A DNA stretch of 64,000 nt, taken from positions 14,061,393 through 14,125,392 of the forward strand of contig OZ025272.1 in NCBI GenBank assembly GCA_964019165.1. Reading direction: 5' to 3'. This document shows positions 36,010-64,000 of this stretch, one piece after another. A program made the position numbers and the translations under genes. Each line of letters starts with the position of its first letter. Within the stretch, counting starts at the first letter, position 1. The notes below the pieces were generated by a model. The model had not been told where the DNA came from and searched no databases. It saw only the letters and a list, made by a program, of their open reading frames with translations. Source of the DNA: Mastigias papua. Its lineage: Eukaryota > Cnidaria > Scyphozoa > Rhizostomeae > Mastigiidae.

Positions 36010-36712
36010 ATGAGGAGAGTTCATGAAGATGGGGCAAATTACTCACAAAGCAACACATTTCCTAGAGAAAGTAGTTGTTCAATCGCTGGCAAAGATAATA
36101 TGGGTTATTCGGACCCTTCTATCTGTGGAATTATTGCATTGAATGAAGACTCATGTGTGAGCCTTAGAAATTTTTCAACTGGCCGTGCATTGAACAAGAA
36201 CATTGATGTCGCTCCTGATAGTTCTAATGACCAGCTGAGATGGAATCCTTCCATTCGCGTTTCCCCAGAATCTCCTAACAGCGCCAGCAAAACCGGCGGA
36301 CTTGAACGAAACTTAGGATTCGTTGGGGCCGTGTCACTGATCGTAGGATCTATGATTGGCTCAGGTATCTTCGCCTCTGGCAGTGCAGTTGCCTCGCGTT
36401 CCCGTTCACCAGGCATGATTTTATGTGTATGGTCTGGATGTGGCCTATTAGCAACTCTAGGTGCCCTCTGCTACGCTGAGCTGGGGACTGCAATTCCAAA
36501 GTCAGGAAGCGAACATTCTTGTTTAACTTACGCCTTTGGAGACTTGGGAGGATTTATGTACGCATGGGTGTCGATATTAGTTCTCAAACCGTCCGCCCAG
36601 GCGGGAATTTGTTCGGCATTCGGTGCTTACATCGTCGAGGCATTAGGAAGTATGGCGGTTTGTGCTAGCGAAAAATACATTCTGATAAAACTCTTGGCTG
36701 CATTTGCTATCG
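36010..36712 (+). CDS. SLC7A9: SLC7 transporter variable 5' cassette V5 (single exon, long N tail)
   Basis: The cassette nearest the shared exons. Its cytosolic tail of about 95 residues is the longest of the five and resembles none of them. TM1 carries GSGIF (G117-S118-G119), TM2 ends YAELG, the usual SGGE is changed to SGSE (GSE 166-168), TM3 follows and Cys218 sits at the heavy-chain position. It ends ...AFAI-G at 36712 before GTAGG, in phase 1, and joins the shared exon 1.9 kb downstream to give 566 aa. A convincing 3' splice site (CCTGTATTTTAG, ending 35992) precedes the ATG by 17 bp, so an upstream non-coding exon is likely. The frame continues into the intron, but the family match ends at the donor. 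The first ATG of the frame is taken as start; a later start cannot be ruled out because the tail is unconserved. Confidence 0.87.
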
Positions 36713-38618
36713 GTAGGACTATTTTGCTCAAATTCGAATCCATTTTTTTTAAATGCACTCATCTGTGTTATTACTATTAATGTCTGTCCCGATGAACAAC
36801 ACAGAACTCATTCAATTCATTCATCGTGATTGAGGGAGATACTACCTAGGATGCCCTAACATGCCATGGGGCCTGCAATGCCCTATGCAATTGAATTTAT
36901 GTTGTGCAGTGTTTGGAAGCGTTGCCCGTTGCATTTTAGCGAGAAGTTTCCAATATATATACAGCAGTGCTTGTCGGCAGTTCAAGCTTGCGTGGATGGA
37001 ACAGAGCAGTTTATTTGTATTTTATTAAGAAATGGCACGAATTGCAGATTTCTCACACTTGTTCATGCCTAGCTTACCCCTCTCCCGTGCAATGTTGTGT
37101 TACTGGAAAATTATTGTGGTATCTCTTAGAACTCGTTCGTTTTCCAGTGTAGCAACGTCTTATCTACAGAATCCAACATTGTTTTTAATATTTTTTGGGG
37201 GGAGGGGGTTTTCATTTACTTCAACGGCCCGTTGAATATGAATACCATCTCGGTAAATATCATGCGGCTTAATCTCAGAAATGTGTGGTGTTCCAAGAAG
37301 CTTTGGCAGCGATTGTCAGTTTTAAATTGTATGTATAAGTCGAGCCCTCCTCCCCCCCCCCCGAAAATCAGCTTTAAGACTGAAGGGTGCCCTTCCTTAC
37401 ATATCTGAAATGAAACGAAAATGCTTGAACATAGTCATAACTATGGGTGTTGCATATAATGATAATAATCTTATTTGAAGTTGGTCTAATTACAATAGTA
37501 ACATAATTACTAATTTTATACCAACTATTTATTTACAAATGCGGGAATTACACTTATCACCACGCCAGTGCTTGATCGTTCTTTTGAAAGCTGCAGCTTT
37601 TGGAAGTGCTTTTATGTGATTACTAAGGGTGTTCCAAAGGAGGCTTCCTCTAAATGATAATGACTCTAGCCCATATTTTGTTGTTCGTGCTCTTGGCAAT
37701 CAACCTAGATTTTTTGTTCGTAGGTCGTATTTCACAACCTTTTCTTCGTGAAATTCACAAATATATGAGGGGTTCAAGTTGTTCATTGTTTTGTAAGTTT
37801 CAATCATCGGTTTCTGGAGATTTTGAACGTGTATTTTCACGCTTTCATTTTTCTCCAGTAACTCATCAAAGGAAGAGTCAAAGTCCTTGAAGAGGATCCC
37901 TAGTCCACGTTACATCTGCAGTGATCGCTGGCCTCATTGCATTGAATGGAAACCTACGGTTTTACTAGATTAATTCGAATTCTGTAGCAAAAGCCATCCA
38001 AAATGGGCTGATTTTTTGGGTAGTTTTCTAAAAGTTCAATTACGAAACAGATTTGGGCAAAATTGACTTTAAAAATCCGTTCGCGGACTGGTGTGAAGCA
38101 CTTTAGAAGGGGGGTAATTGGAGAGGGATGGCTTAATTGAGAGGAGGACTTAATTGAGAGGGGGACTTAACAAATAGAAATATGAAATGTAAAGTATGAA
38201 AGGAATTTCTATGCTGAAAATGTGTATATTTCAGTAACTTGATCATCTTCATCAATTAGTATCATTTCTATTTGCACCCCATAGACTTTTGAGCCTGATT
38301 TGGACTTTTTATTGAGTACAAATGAACGGCGTCAATACCAAAAAGTTTATGCTTTTTATTATGATAAATTATTTTCACATTCACATTTTTAAGGGGGTTA
38401 TTAAATGTTTGTTTCTACATAGGGGGGTTAATTGGAGAAGGGGGCCTATTGAGAGTATATATATGTGTACATACTTACATACATACAGCCAGTTGTACGT
38501 TGCCTGCTTTAGTTGAGAAGTATAATTACATTTAGTTAACATGTAGTGTGAATTTAAACTTTCGAAAAGAAATTGCCTTCATCCTTTTATGACTTACGTC
38601 ATCATTGTATCTTTGCAG
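36713..38618. other. Intron between V5 and the first shared exon
   Basis: Contains a LINE 3' fragment on the minus strand (37529-37889), a poly-C run near 37350 and GGGG-TTAATTG-type repeats at 38105-38165 and 38400-38450. It ends in TTTGCAG at 38618. No coding exon was recognised. Confidence 0.6.
37529..37889 (-). mobile_element. CR1/jockey-like LINE ORF C-terminal fragment
   Basis: Read on the minus strand: DFDSSFDELLEKNESVKIHV, then a LPRARTTKYG block, then SFRGSLLWNTLSNHIKALPK and a Cys/Lys-rich end with stop at 37529-37531. One in-frame TGA interrupts it. It is the usual 3' end of this LINE class. Confidence 0.78.
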
Positions 38619-45973
<7,355 letters not shown>

Positions 45974-48900
45974 AACCTTGTATTGAACGTGAGGACTTGA
46001 GTAGCCTTGACACGCTGTTTGTTTCAGTAGGATCGAGGTTTGAACTGCATTTTACGTTCTCAGTAGCACCTCGACCAATGTAAATGTGAAGACGCTGTCA
46101 CGGCACCTCCAGATTGTGCTAGCTATGTTTGAGGTGATGGCACGCAGTGAGCACGTCTTGTGTTAGTCCTTGCCAACAGCTTATAGCTTTTACTTTTTTG
46201 TTGGTTCGTAGTCATGAATATCCAGTTTGGCTGTAAGAGTTAGTGAATATAGTGGGGGTGAGTTTCTTACAAAGGCGTCAGATTATATGAGGTTTTCAAC
46301 CGCTTAACTACAGCAGTAGAAGCAGTGACGGATAGAAACATAACTTGTGCTGCTGTAGTTTCTGATTTATCACATTAATGTTACTATATTATCCTCCAAT
46401 GATATTTTTATAACTATTCAAATTTTTATTATTTTAATTATTATTTCATTATTATTTTATTTTGAAGAGAGAAGGTTAACAAAGTATGTATCATTGTAAG
46501 CTAATGTTTTTGTCGGAAACCGTAAACCGGCCAAATACAAGTTGGCTTATAGAGAGAATTGTATTTGTAAAAGATGTATTATGTTTGAAAGCTATTTTTT
46601 ATTATTCAAGTAATGATCAGATCCATAAGAAAGAATTTTTTCCTATGAATCTATCAAGTAAATTTTGTCTCGCTAATAATCAGAGCCCCTTCATTAATTT
46701 ATGGAGTACCCGAAAATATTCCTTCTTAAAGTGTCTGAAAGTCCATTGTGTCATCAGACCAGTTGGACTACACTAGAGTGGGTTCTTTTATTAATCGTAA
46801 CCTGGAGTTTTTTCAGCTTATGAGAAAAACGGCAACAATTCCAAGTTTTGATCAAAAATTATAGTATACTTATATGGTGAACTAATCCTTGGTTGTACAA
46901 AATAGAAAAATTGGTTTGAGAATGCAAGCAAAACGTTGAAGCTTTTTGCCTGACACTATTTCATGTATAAAACATCGGCATGATGATCAAAGGGAGCCTA
47001 AAAGTTTTATTTCGATTATCATGCTGATGTGTTATACCAGGGGATGGGCAATTATGTTTGTCATGGAGCCACATTAGAAACAGAGTATATAGCGTGGAGC
47101 AAAGCCAGAAAGCTGCTCTCAATATTTCATAGTATTAATTTCTTTCTTGGTTATGTGCATAAAAGAAACTTCAAATTAAAAGGAGTTTTAGTGCATGCAT
47201 AAGATATAATTGCAAAATATTATATTTGTAATTTCCATTGACCTTTCACAGATTGGCCCACTGGCCGTATAATGCTCAGGTCTGTTCTATACTCTGAACA
47301 GTGCCAATCGAAAAAGCTTTTGAGCAGGCTATCGATATGTTTGGTGTTTCAAAGGAAGCTATCGGTTATGTTTACTTTGTCAAAGGAGGCTATCGCTTAT
47401 GTTTGCTTTTTGAAAAGAATTTCTTATTCTCTGGACTTCAGTTCGAAATAATATTGAAGTGCCAGCTGGCCCTCTGTCTGTCTCAGGAAACGGAAGATGG
47501 AGACCTAGTCGTTGAACAGCATAGTTAGGACATTGTCAACCTAGACTAGGGAGAAATGCGTTTCAACGTCCATGTGGCTGCCTCTACCAGCCAAATTATT
47601 GGAAAAAGCATTACAGAAGACCAACAGTTATAGCAAGATTGAGGAGTAGGTTACAAGTTGTATGAGTTTAGGTTTGTAAAGGTGATCTATGCGAGAGTAC
47701 GTAGCTTTTGATAGGGATGTGTTGCATTGTGTTCCATTCTGGTGGTTATAGTAACTGTTTGGGTAAATGAATTGGCAATTTGGTAGCAAGAAGCAGTTGA
47801 TACATTGTTCAGAACACAAGTTAAGTTAAAATTGAGTGCACCTTTGTAGAAGTGATTGGTATAATAATTCTTGTTGGGACTGCTTAATTTCGACAAAGCA
47901 CCAAAAAGCTGATGCAATTCTGAGCATTCCGGTCTGCACTAAATTTTTTTTAGTTTTTGTGCGCTGTTGAAATCGTATATTTTCCATTAGCAGTGTCCTG
48001 ACAACATTTAGCGTATTTTGCTTACAAGCCGTACAATATAATGTAGAAGCAAACCTCTGCCTATTGAATTTATATCTCCTAAAAGCACCCAAAGTCACAT
48101 TAGTGCTGTTTCGTTATCTTATTTCACCCAGTTCGCTTGCCAGTATTATGTTTCCATAGTGCATTTTATTCCTTGATGGATGATGATAAAGCTAGCACTC
48201 TGCTATATCATCGTTCCGTGAATGCTCCAGTTCACCTGTAAATATACGTGCCTGGTATAAATTACATACTACATCTGCATTGTATCACAGAATAGGTAAA
48301 GATCTATCCTGTGTTATCTACCGTTTGACTCGATTAAGAACACTGACCTGAATTTTTTGTAATTATTTTATTACTCTTGAGTATCGAATAAACGGGGGAT
48401 GAGAAGTATTGGCCCGTTGGAAACCGTGCTGAAAAGTAATAATTGGGGGGTTGGAAAATATAACACAAGGATATTGCGAAGAACAACTTAGGAAGACTGA
48501 CTAATCACGAATTGTCCATAAAAAGCAAGGTAAAGGAAACTATAGCCGTAGTGTAAGCGAAATTAAAATATTCCGTGTGACAACACAATCTCACTGAAAA
48601 CATCTTCAAAATTAATAAATGGGGGTTGGAATAAGTGGGGGGGGGGTTGGAAAAGTTTCAATATTAGCAATGGGGAGGAGATTATTCGGTACTCAAGAGC
48701 AGGTATATCTACTTTGGTTTTTTTTTGGTCCTTTACATTACAGTTACCTCGTAGTTATTTTCAATTAGTTGATCATCTGTAGCTACATCGGAACAACTTG
48801 ATACTTGAATTGTTGACATTACTTTCACCCCATGCAACATCGTTGAGAGTTAGTTGTATACCTGTAGTATATTATAATTATTATTATTGTCATCATCATT

Positions 48901-50294
48901 ATTGTATCTTGTTAATTGACAGGATGTTTGTTAGATATTTTGAATTTCATAATACTTAAAACGATCTTTGATTCAGCCTGAGTGTCTTCTTACAGTCTGT
49001 ATCCAGTCTGTTGTCTTGACCTGATAATTGTTTTGTAGTGACATGACTATGCGTATCAAGTTAATGGCCCTCTGGACCGTTCTTCCTTTGAGGAGCGTGA
49101 TTCATATATTTGAGATGATATATCAGGGAAACCATGTATTGCTCTCTTATTGGCCTCCCTCTATAATTCATTGATATTTTCATTTGCAAGATGTGTAAAC
49201 GCCTGTTTGTATTTGCTGGCTTGCAAGATTAAAATAGTCAACCCACATACATAGATAGGCATCAAAGTTTGTTGGTAGCATGCAGTTCTACACAAAATTT
49301 GAAGTTCTAAAAACTTTTCTGGACTCTGCCTGAATGCTATGTTGATTTGAGTGTTTCTTTAGATCGTGTGCCAGCAACCTATTGTTGTCCATGCTGCTAC
49401 TCATGTCCATTCATTTAAGATCACCAGGATTAGCTTGCTGTTACCCGCACATGTATCTGGGCGGTCTGCAATTATCTGCCTATTTCAAATACCTGTTGCT
49501 CCGAAACAAGTGCCGCACAGATCCCAATCAAGTTTGACCACATGGTCTTTGATCAGGGATTGATTGTATACACGAGTGTGTAGAACTGCACGTTTTGTTT
49601 TGGTCATTAAGGATAGCGCTGTTCTTGATTAGCTGAATATCGGCACGAGAAGTGAATGCTTGATTATTGAACTCGGACCATGACAGGCCATTTATATTTA
49701 GGCACGTTCTCTTTTAATTATAGCCTAGGGGCTATAGGCTTTGTGGTACTCGTGTTGTATAGCTGAGTCTGCCACAAATGAGGCTTGATCTGGGCTCGCA
49801 GCTCTTCAACGACATGTTGCGCATTGCGGGTTAATAATTTCTCGATAAGTCATGCTCTTGACCCATTTCTGGACTTTTTGTTGCTTACGAACAAACTTGC
49901 GTTTGCATATCCTGCTTTCAAATGGAAAAGTGTTTGTACCAGCGTATTATTGTGAGAATTCAATCTTAAAAGAACCTAAAACAAACAAATTGGCGGCGTA
50001 TGAAGTAATTACTTGCAGTTTACTGAATTCATGGAAAATTGTCGCATTATTAGTACTTGTGTTCATTACCAAAAGTAAGACTGCACAGTCCTTCTGTATA
50101 GTTTTAGGTGTTTTGATGCCACATGGAGATTTTAGAAGAAAGCGTGGATCACAATATCTCCAAATGCCGTTATGGTACCTGTGAGTCAGTTGACTGGTGG
50201 CTGATTACCATATATTATCTCTGCCACAGATTGGAGAGATCATAGTTGGTCTTCAAAGGACTATCGATGGTTCTGATTTAAGTTCCACGCAATC
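45974..50294. other. Intergenic region between the transporter and the P4HTM-like gene
   Basis: About 4.3 kb that begins with the transporter 3' UTR. Open frames up to 110 codons (for example 46486-46776, 49852-50184) look like no family and lack codon or motif support. It contains GGGGGTTGGAA-rich low-complexity sequence at 48390-48660 and an AATAAA at 48387. The promoter of the next gene must lie near its right end, but no TATA-like element can be assigned. Confidence 0.55.
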
Positions 50295-60183
<9,889 letters not shown>

Positions 60184-62190
60184 AGAATATTAGATATAAT
60201 AAGTACTGATGGCAGAAAGTCTGTATGTTTATATTAGTGAGATATGTGGTTTAAAATGAATTGAAGAATGCAGCAGCATCTTATGTCCTTTAACATAAGT
60301 TTTTTTATTCATTAAAGCAAATTATTTGGGAAAGCAAGGAAACTAGTAAACTATTTGCCAACCATAACTTGAAAGGGCATGTATCAATGAGTTCCCACCA
60401 GGGGTGGAGTGGCAAGGGATGCTGGGCAGGAGTGGCATCCTGGCCCCACCCTGCTAAGTTTCTCTAGTGGTCCCCTATTATCCTCATGAACTTGATTGGT
60501 CCGGATCCTAGTACTTTATTTTACTATGGAAAATAAATGACAGCACCCAATATGGATCACTTTCAAGAAGTAGCATCCCTGAGAGAAAGCCACCACCCAC
60601 CTCAGGTTCCCTCTTGTCAAGACACTTACATTTCAATGCGAGCTTTCCAGTCATGATTGTAAGAGGAGGGAGGGACAGTCCAGGAGTGTTAAGTAATTGA
60701 ATGTGTATGACTGAGTATGAGGGTGGCACTTTAATATAAGAAAAATCGCAGAAAATGGCTCCGATCATATTTGAGCAGCTATAAGACTTTTGAATTGCAC
60801 CTTGTCACTATCACCTTGGAGTTTTACCCCAAGATTTGACATTAAATATAGTTTGTGGCTCGTCAAACCTAATCATAGATTCGACACACAATCTTTATCC
60901 TTGTCTGCAAACGAAGCAATTCTGAAATTTCTTGTTCAATTAATGAGTTCACATCTTCTGTGATTGTGCTGTGATGTACGTGCATGTTGGTTTATCTTTC
61001 CAGTCATATGCTGCAATGCAGTAGAGCGTTAATGACCTTTTCAATTGTCTTTATTTTGACTATACCCCATATCATACTTAATTATAATAAACATTTATCA
61101 CTGCACATCGGGGTTTTCTTTAGCGTACAGTTCTACTCAAAATGTGCGGTTCTAAAAGCTCTACGTGCAATTCTAGAGACAGATATCTGGAGCTTAAATT
61201 ATGTATCATTTAATTATGAGGGGCTATTCCTCAGTATAGTAGCCAAAGGAAAATGTGCACTTTTAAATTTTCCTTAGCATCCATGAACTGGTGGGGGCAC
61301 GGAGGAGTTTGTGGGTTAAATACCCCCAACTGTTTGAATTTGTGGTAAGTTAGATTCGTCCAAAAATATCACAGAAACTAATGACGGTTCTCACACACCT
61401 CGTTCATTTCGTCTGCCTCTTCTATCTGCTATAGGGGTGAATCTTTGTTCAAAAAAGGGCGTTTCCTCCTAAAGGGCGTGTATCTAAAATTTTTTACGGT
61501 CACTGACACAAAGGGTTTTCTATCTCTGCACCCTCCCCCCCCCCAACCTGGCTCAGCTGCCTATGTGCTTGAGAATTGAGTAGTTTTATCTTTTCACGCT
61601 TGTTTTTTTCAACTTCATTTCATTTTAAAATTCCACAACATTTACAAATTCCTTTCAATTAACACTACAATAACATCATAAACAACAAAAATAAAGTAAT
61701 AGTTTACAATAAAGTTAAACATAAACACAAAGCAAGGATAATAATGACAAAATGTTATAGCAATATACAAAGAGGCCTAAACTAATTAATTTAAAGGGAA
61801 TTTGTAAGTATGAAATTTCTTATGGAGGAGCTCCCTCAATAGTTATACTAATCGAGGATAGAGCACCCCCTGTACTAAAAGCCTATTATTTTACTATTGT
61901 ACCACCTTTAGTTCATCTGAAGTTTGCAGAAATGTTTGAAGATATTTTAAACTTGGTATTTTGTGGATAATATATATCAATGTACTGTTTATCACTGCAC
62001 AAAATCCACTTGTCAGTCATGCTGTGCTGTCCGGGCAGGTTGTGAATGTTATGGCCTTATTCTTGACCATTCCTGCCAAATATCTGTCCAAAGGCCTGGG
62101 TCTAGGCAGAGTTGTGGTCATATGACATAAAGTCGCAATTACGTGAGTGGAAGTTGGGAAATGCTGACAACTCCAACAAACTGCTGAGCT
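60184..62190. other. 3' UTR of P4HTM-like gene and intergenic region
   Basis: Contains ATTAAA at 60311-60316 and AATAAA at 60532-60537, candidate poly(A) signals 130 and 350 bp after the stop. The rest, to 62190, shows no exon; the open frames at 60508-60768 and 60984-61277 have no recognisable domain. The promoter of the next gene should lie just left of 62190. Confidence 0.5.
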
Positions 62191-63738
62191 ATGGACGAAG
62201 ACGGATCGAGAGTAGAGGACTCGCAAACCGAACCGTCAGAATCTGCTCCATTACTAGTTGAAAATGTAGAAAACCATACTCAGCCAGTAGTTACTCCTTC
62301 GGATTCCACTACAGGTAACTAATTAGCGGCTGCTATGTTTGGTGCGGTTCTTAGGCCATTTTTGTGGTGCGTTACTACGCTCTCCTCTTCCTGTTGTAGA
62401 CGCTCAGCAATTACGTTCTTATGAGCTTATATTTGTTAGTTACTTTACTCCATGCAAAATGATGCATTGCACTATAATGGAGCCTGGTGCGATTCTTTGC
62501 CAAGTAGTGACCAAGAAAGACTGGAAACCCTAGAGACCAGCGCTAACAGTTGTGCGATTCTATACCTACTATTCAAATATAGATGGGAAAAGTTGTGGTT
62601 ATTTAATGATAGTAAATTTTACTAGTAAAGGATAAGCAACTTTATATCTGTTTTCTCATAGGTAGTTTAGTATGGCTTTCAAGGATAGGATTTTCAGTTA
62701 GGAAGTTATTTTTAATGCTATTTGTTGCTATTTAGACATGTTTCTTCAATGACTGCTTTGAACGAAAACTGTCTTTGTAAACAAATATAAGTAATGGTTA
62801 GTATTGTATCTGTCCCTATCCGTCATTACCACTCTGACTGGGGTATTTCCAAAGCTATTGTAAGAAGCTCTAGATTGGTAACCATTGCAGACTTTGTATT
62901 AGTAAACTGATACTCCAAACCATTGAAAACTACTAAAATCCCTACATTTGCATGCCCATTAGTTCACATTTTGAATTTGTTTTCAAAGCATTGCCACCAA
63001 CAAGTCCACCAGATGTCCCTCCACCAGCATACAATGAAGCACCTCCACCCTACAGCTCTACAACAGCACCTCCACCACCTGGGGCATTAGGAGAGCCGAC
63101 AGTTGTGTGCCGAGTTTGCAATCAGCTAATTTTTATTCGTGGGAGGGAAAACCAAAGAGTTGTCAAATGTGCAAGCTGTCATGAAGCAACAGTAAGATTT
63201 TTATTTTATTTTACCATGTTAATTTTTATGGCAGTGTCTCTCTTTGAAACCTGGTGGCTATATGTTTTAGAAGTAGGTTATAGGGTCCTAAAGTGGAAAT
63301 GAAGTTGTGGTAAACCATGGTCTAGGTTGAGGGAATATCATTTTTCAAAAGCTATATTTTACCCATTTTTCTTCTGCAGTACATATACTGCAATTTAAGC
63401 ATTATTCCATTATTGAAGATCTGAGTAGTATTCAACATGTTCATTTGGCAATTTAAACAATTTTAAAGGAAAACAATTTAAGCTAGATAGAGATCTCTAT
63501 TCTCTATGTTTGTGAAAAATCATGAACCTTACTTTTATATATATGTATATATGTATATATATGTTATTATGAGTCAATCATGAACCAACTGTATATCATT
63601 ATGAATGGTGTGTCATTAATTTTTATTGTAGCCAATTAAACCCCCTCCACATGGCAAAAAATATATCAGATGTCCATGTAATGCTTTGTTGACATGCAGA
63701 TCAACATCAACTAGAATATCATGTCCAAGAGCAAACTG
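62191..63738 (+). CDS. PIP4P: Phosphatidylinositol-4,5-bisphosphate 4-phosphatase-like (TMEM55/PIP4P), 5' part
   Basis: Three exons are seen: 62191-62314, 62989-63191 and 63632-63738; phases chain (1, 0, 2) and the gene runs off the right edge. The first exon encodes an acidic tail with SAPLLVEN, a dileucine-type lysosomal sorting motif as in TMEM55 proteins. Exon 2 is proline-rich with [13 protein letters not shown], then the first Cys pair (VCRVCNQL) and [11 protein letters not shown]. Exon 3 continues [20 protein letters not shown] and the CX5R phosphatase signature C-RSTST-R, then ISCPRAN. The family is reported to remove the 4-phosphate of PI(4,5)P2 on late endosomes and lysosomes, and TMEM55B recruits JIP4. 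The remaining zinc-like motif and two C-terminal membrane spans should follow outside the window. The frame reads through after 63191, but the match to the family stops at that GTAAG donor. Confidence 0.92.
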
Positions 63739-64000
63739 GTAAGGTTGATGTTTTCTATCTGTCAGAAGAGTCCAGTAGAATAGGCTTCAGTATCATATTA
63801 CATATAGCATTAAAGCAATGCATAATGCCCAGTTTTATTCATTGGTCTTTCATGTATTGCATTTTGTCATGTATTGTTCACACTTTTTGAAGTATTATTG
63901 GCTGTGTTTGAGGGTGTATCTTACACATGTTAACATTGAATTCCCCATCCATTCTTCTGGAAGGGAAAGTACTTTTCTACTGAGAAATATGATATTTTGG

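Noticed and set aside
49852..50184. 110-codon frame just upstream of P4HTM exon 1
   Set aside because: No recognisable domain, no splice connection in phase to 50295, and composition like the flanking non-coding DNA.

Overview
The window is animal nuclear DNA. It is AT-rich, has GT-AG introns of a few hundred bases to about 2 kb, and carries four long (TA)n arrays, CR1/jockey-like LINE fragments, one Ty3/gypsy fragment and many small inverted-repeat (MITE-like) elements. A marine invertebrate, perhaps a cnidarian, fits the repeat mix, but the sequence does not fix the taxon. All three recognisable host genes lie on the + strand and are rebuilt here from exon homology and splice phase.

Region 1 (about 1.4-46 kb) is a solute carrier 7 light-chain amino acid transporter locus, closest to the b(0,+)AT/SLC7A9 type, with an unusual layout. 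Nine shared exons (38619-45973) encode the second half of TM4 to the C terminus exactly once. Upstream, spread over 35 kb on the same strand, are five different 5' coding cassettes (V1 1379-1703 + 4094-4300; V2 12478-13078; V3 26486-27047; V4 28450-29011; V5 36010-36712). Each has its own ATG, N-terminal tail, TM1, TM2, TM3 and first half of TM4. Each ends at the homologous glycine with a phase-1 GT donor that fits the single phase-1 acceptor at 38618/38619. No copy of the shared exons lies between cassettes. The predicted products are 509, 532, 519, 519 and 566 aa. The layout recalls UGT1 or clustered protocadherins: interchangeable N-terminal cassettes on one constant C-terminal half, here applied to the substrate-binding TM1 and TM3 of a transporter. 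The spacers hold MITEs, LINE pieces, minisatellites and a gypsy RT/RNase H remnant.

Region 2 (50295-60183) is an 11-exon gene for a P4HTM-type prolyl 4-hydroxylase of 426 aa: secretory signal, EF-hand pair, and a 2OG-Fe(II) oxygenase domain with the full HxD...H...K set.

Region 3 (62191 to beyond the right edge) is the 5' part of a PIP4P (TMEM55) lysosomal phosphatidylinositol-4,5-bisphosphate 4-phosphatase-like gene, three exons long so far, with a CX5R motif.

The three genes share no obvious pathway. The main discovery candidate is the variable-exon transporter cluster. Secondary points are a gene-conversion-like identical tract between cassettes V3 and V4, several MITE families with clear target-site duplications, and a nested inverted-repeat structure at 29.5-29.85 kb.
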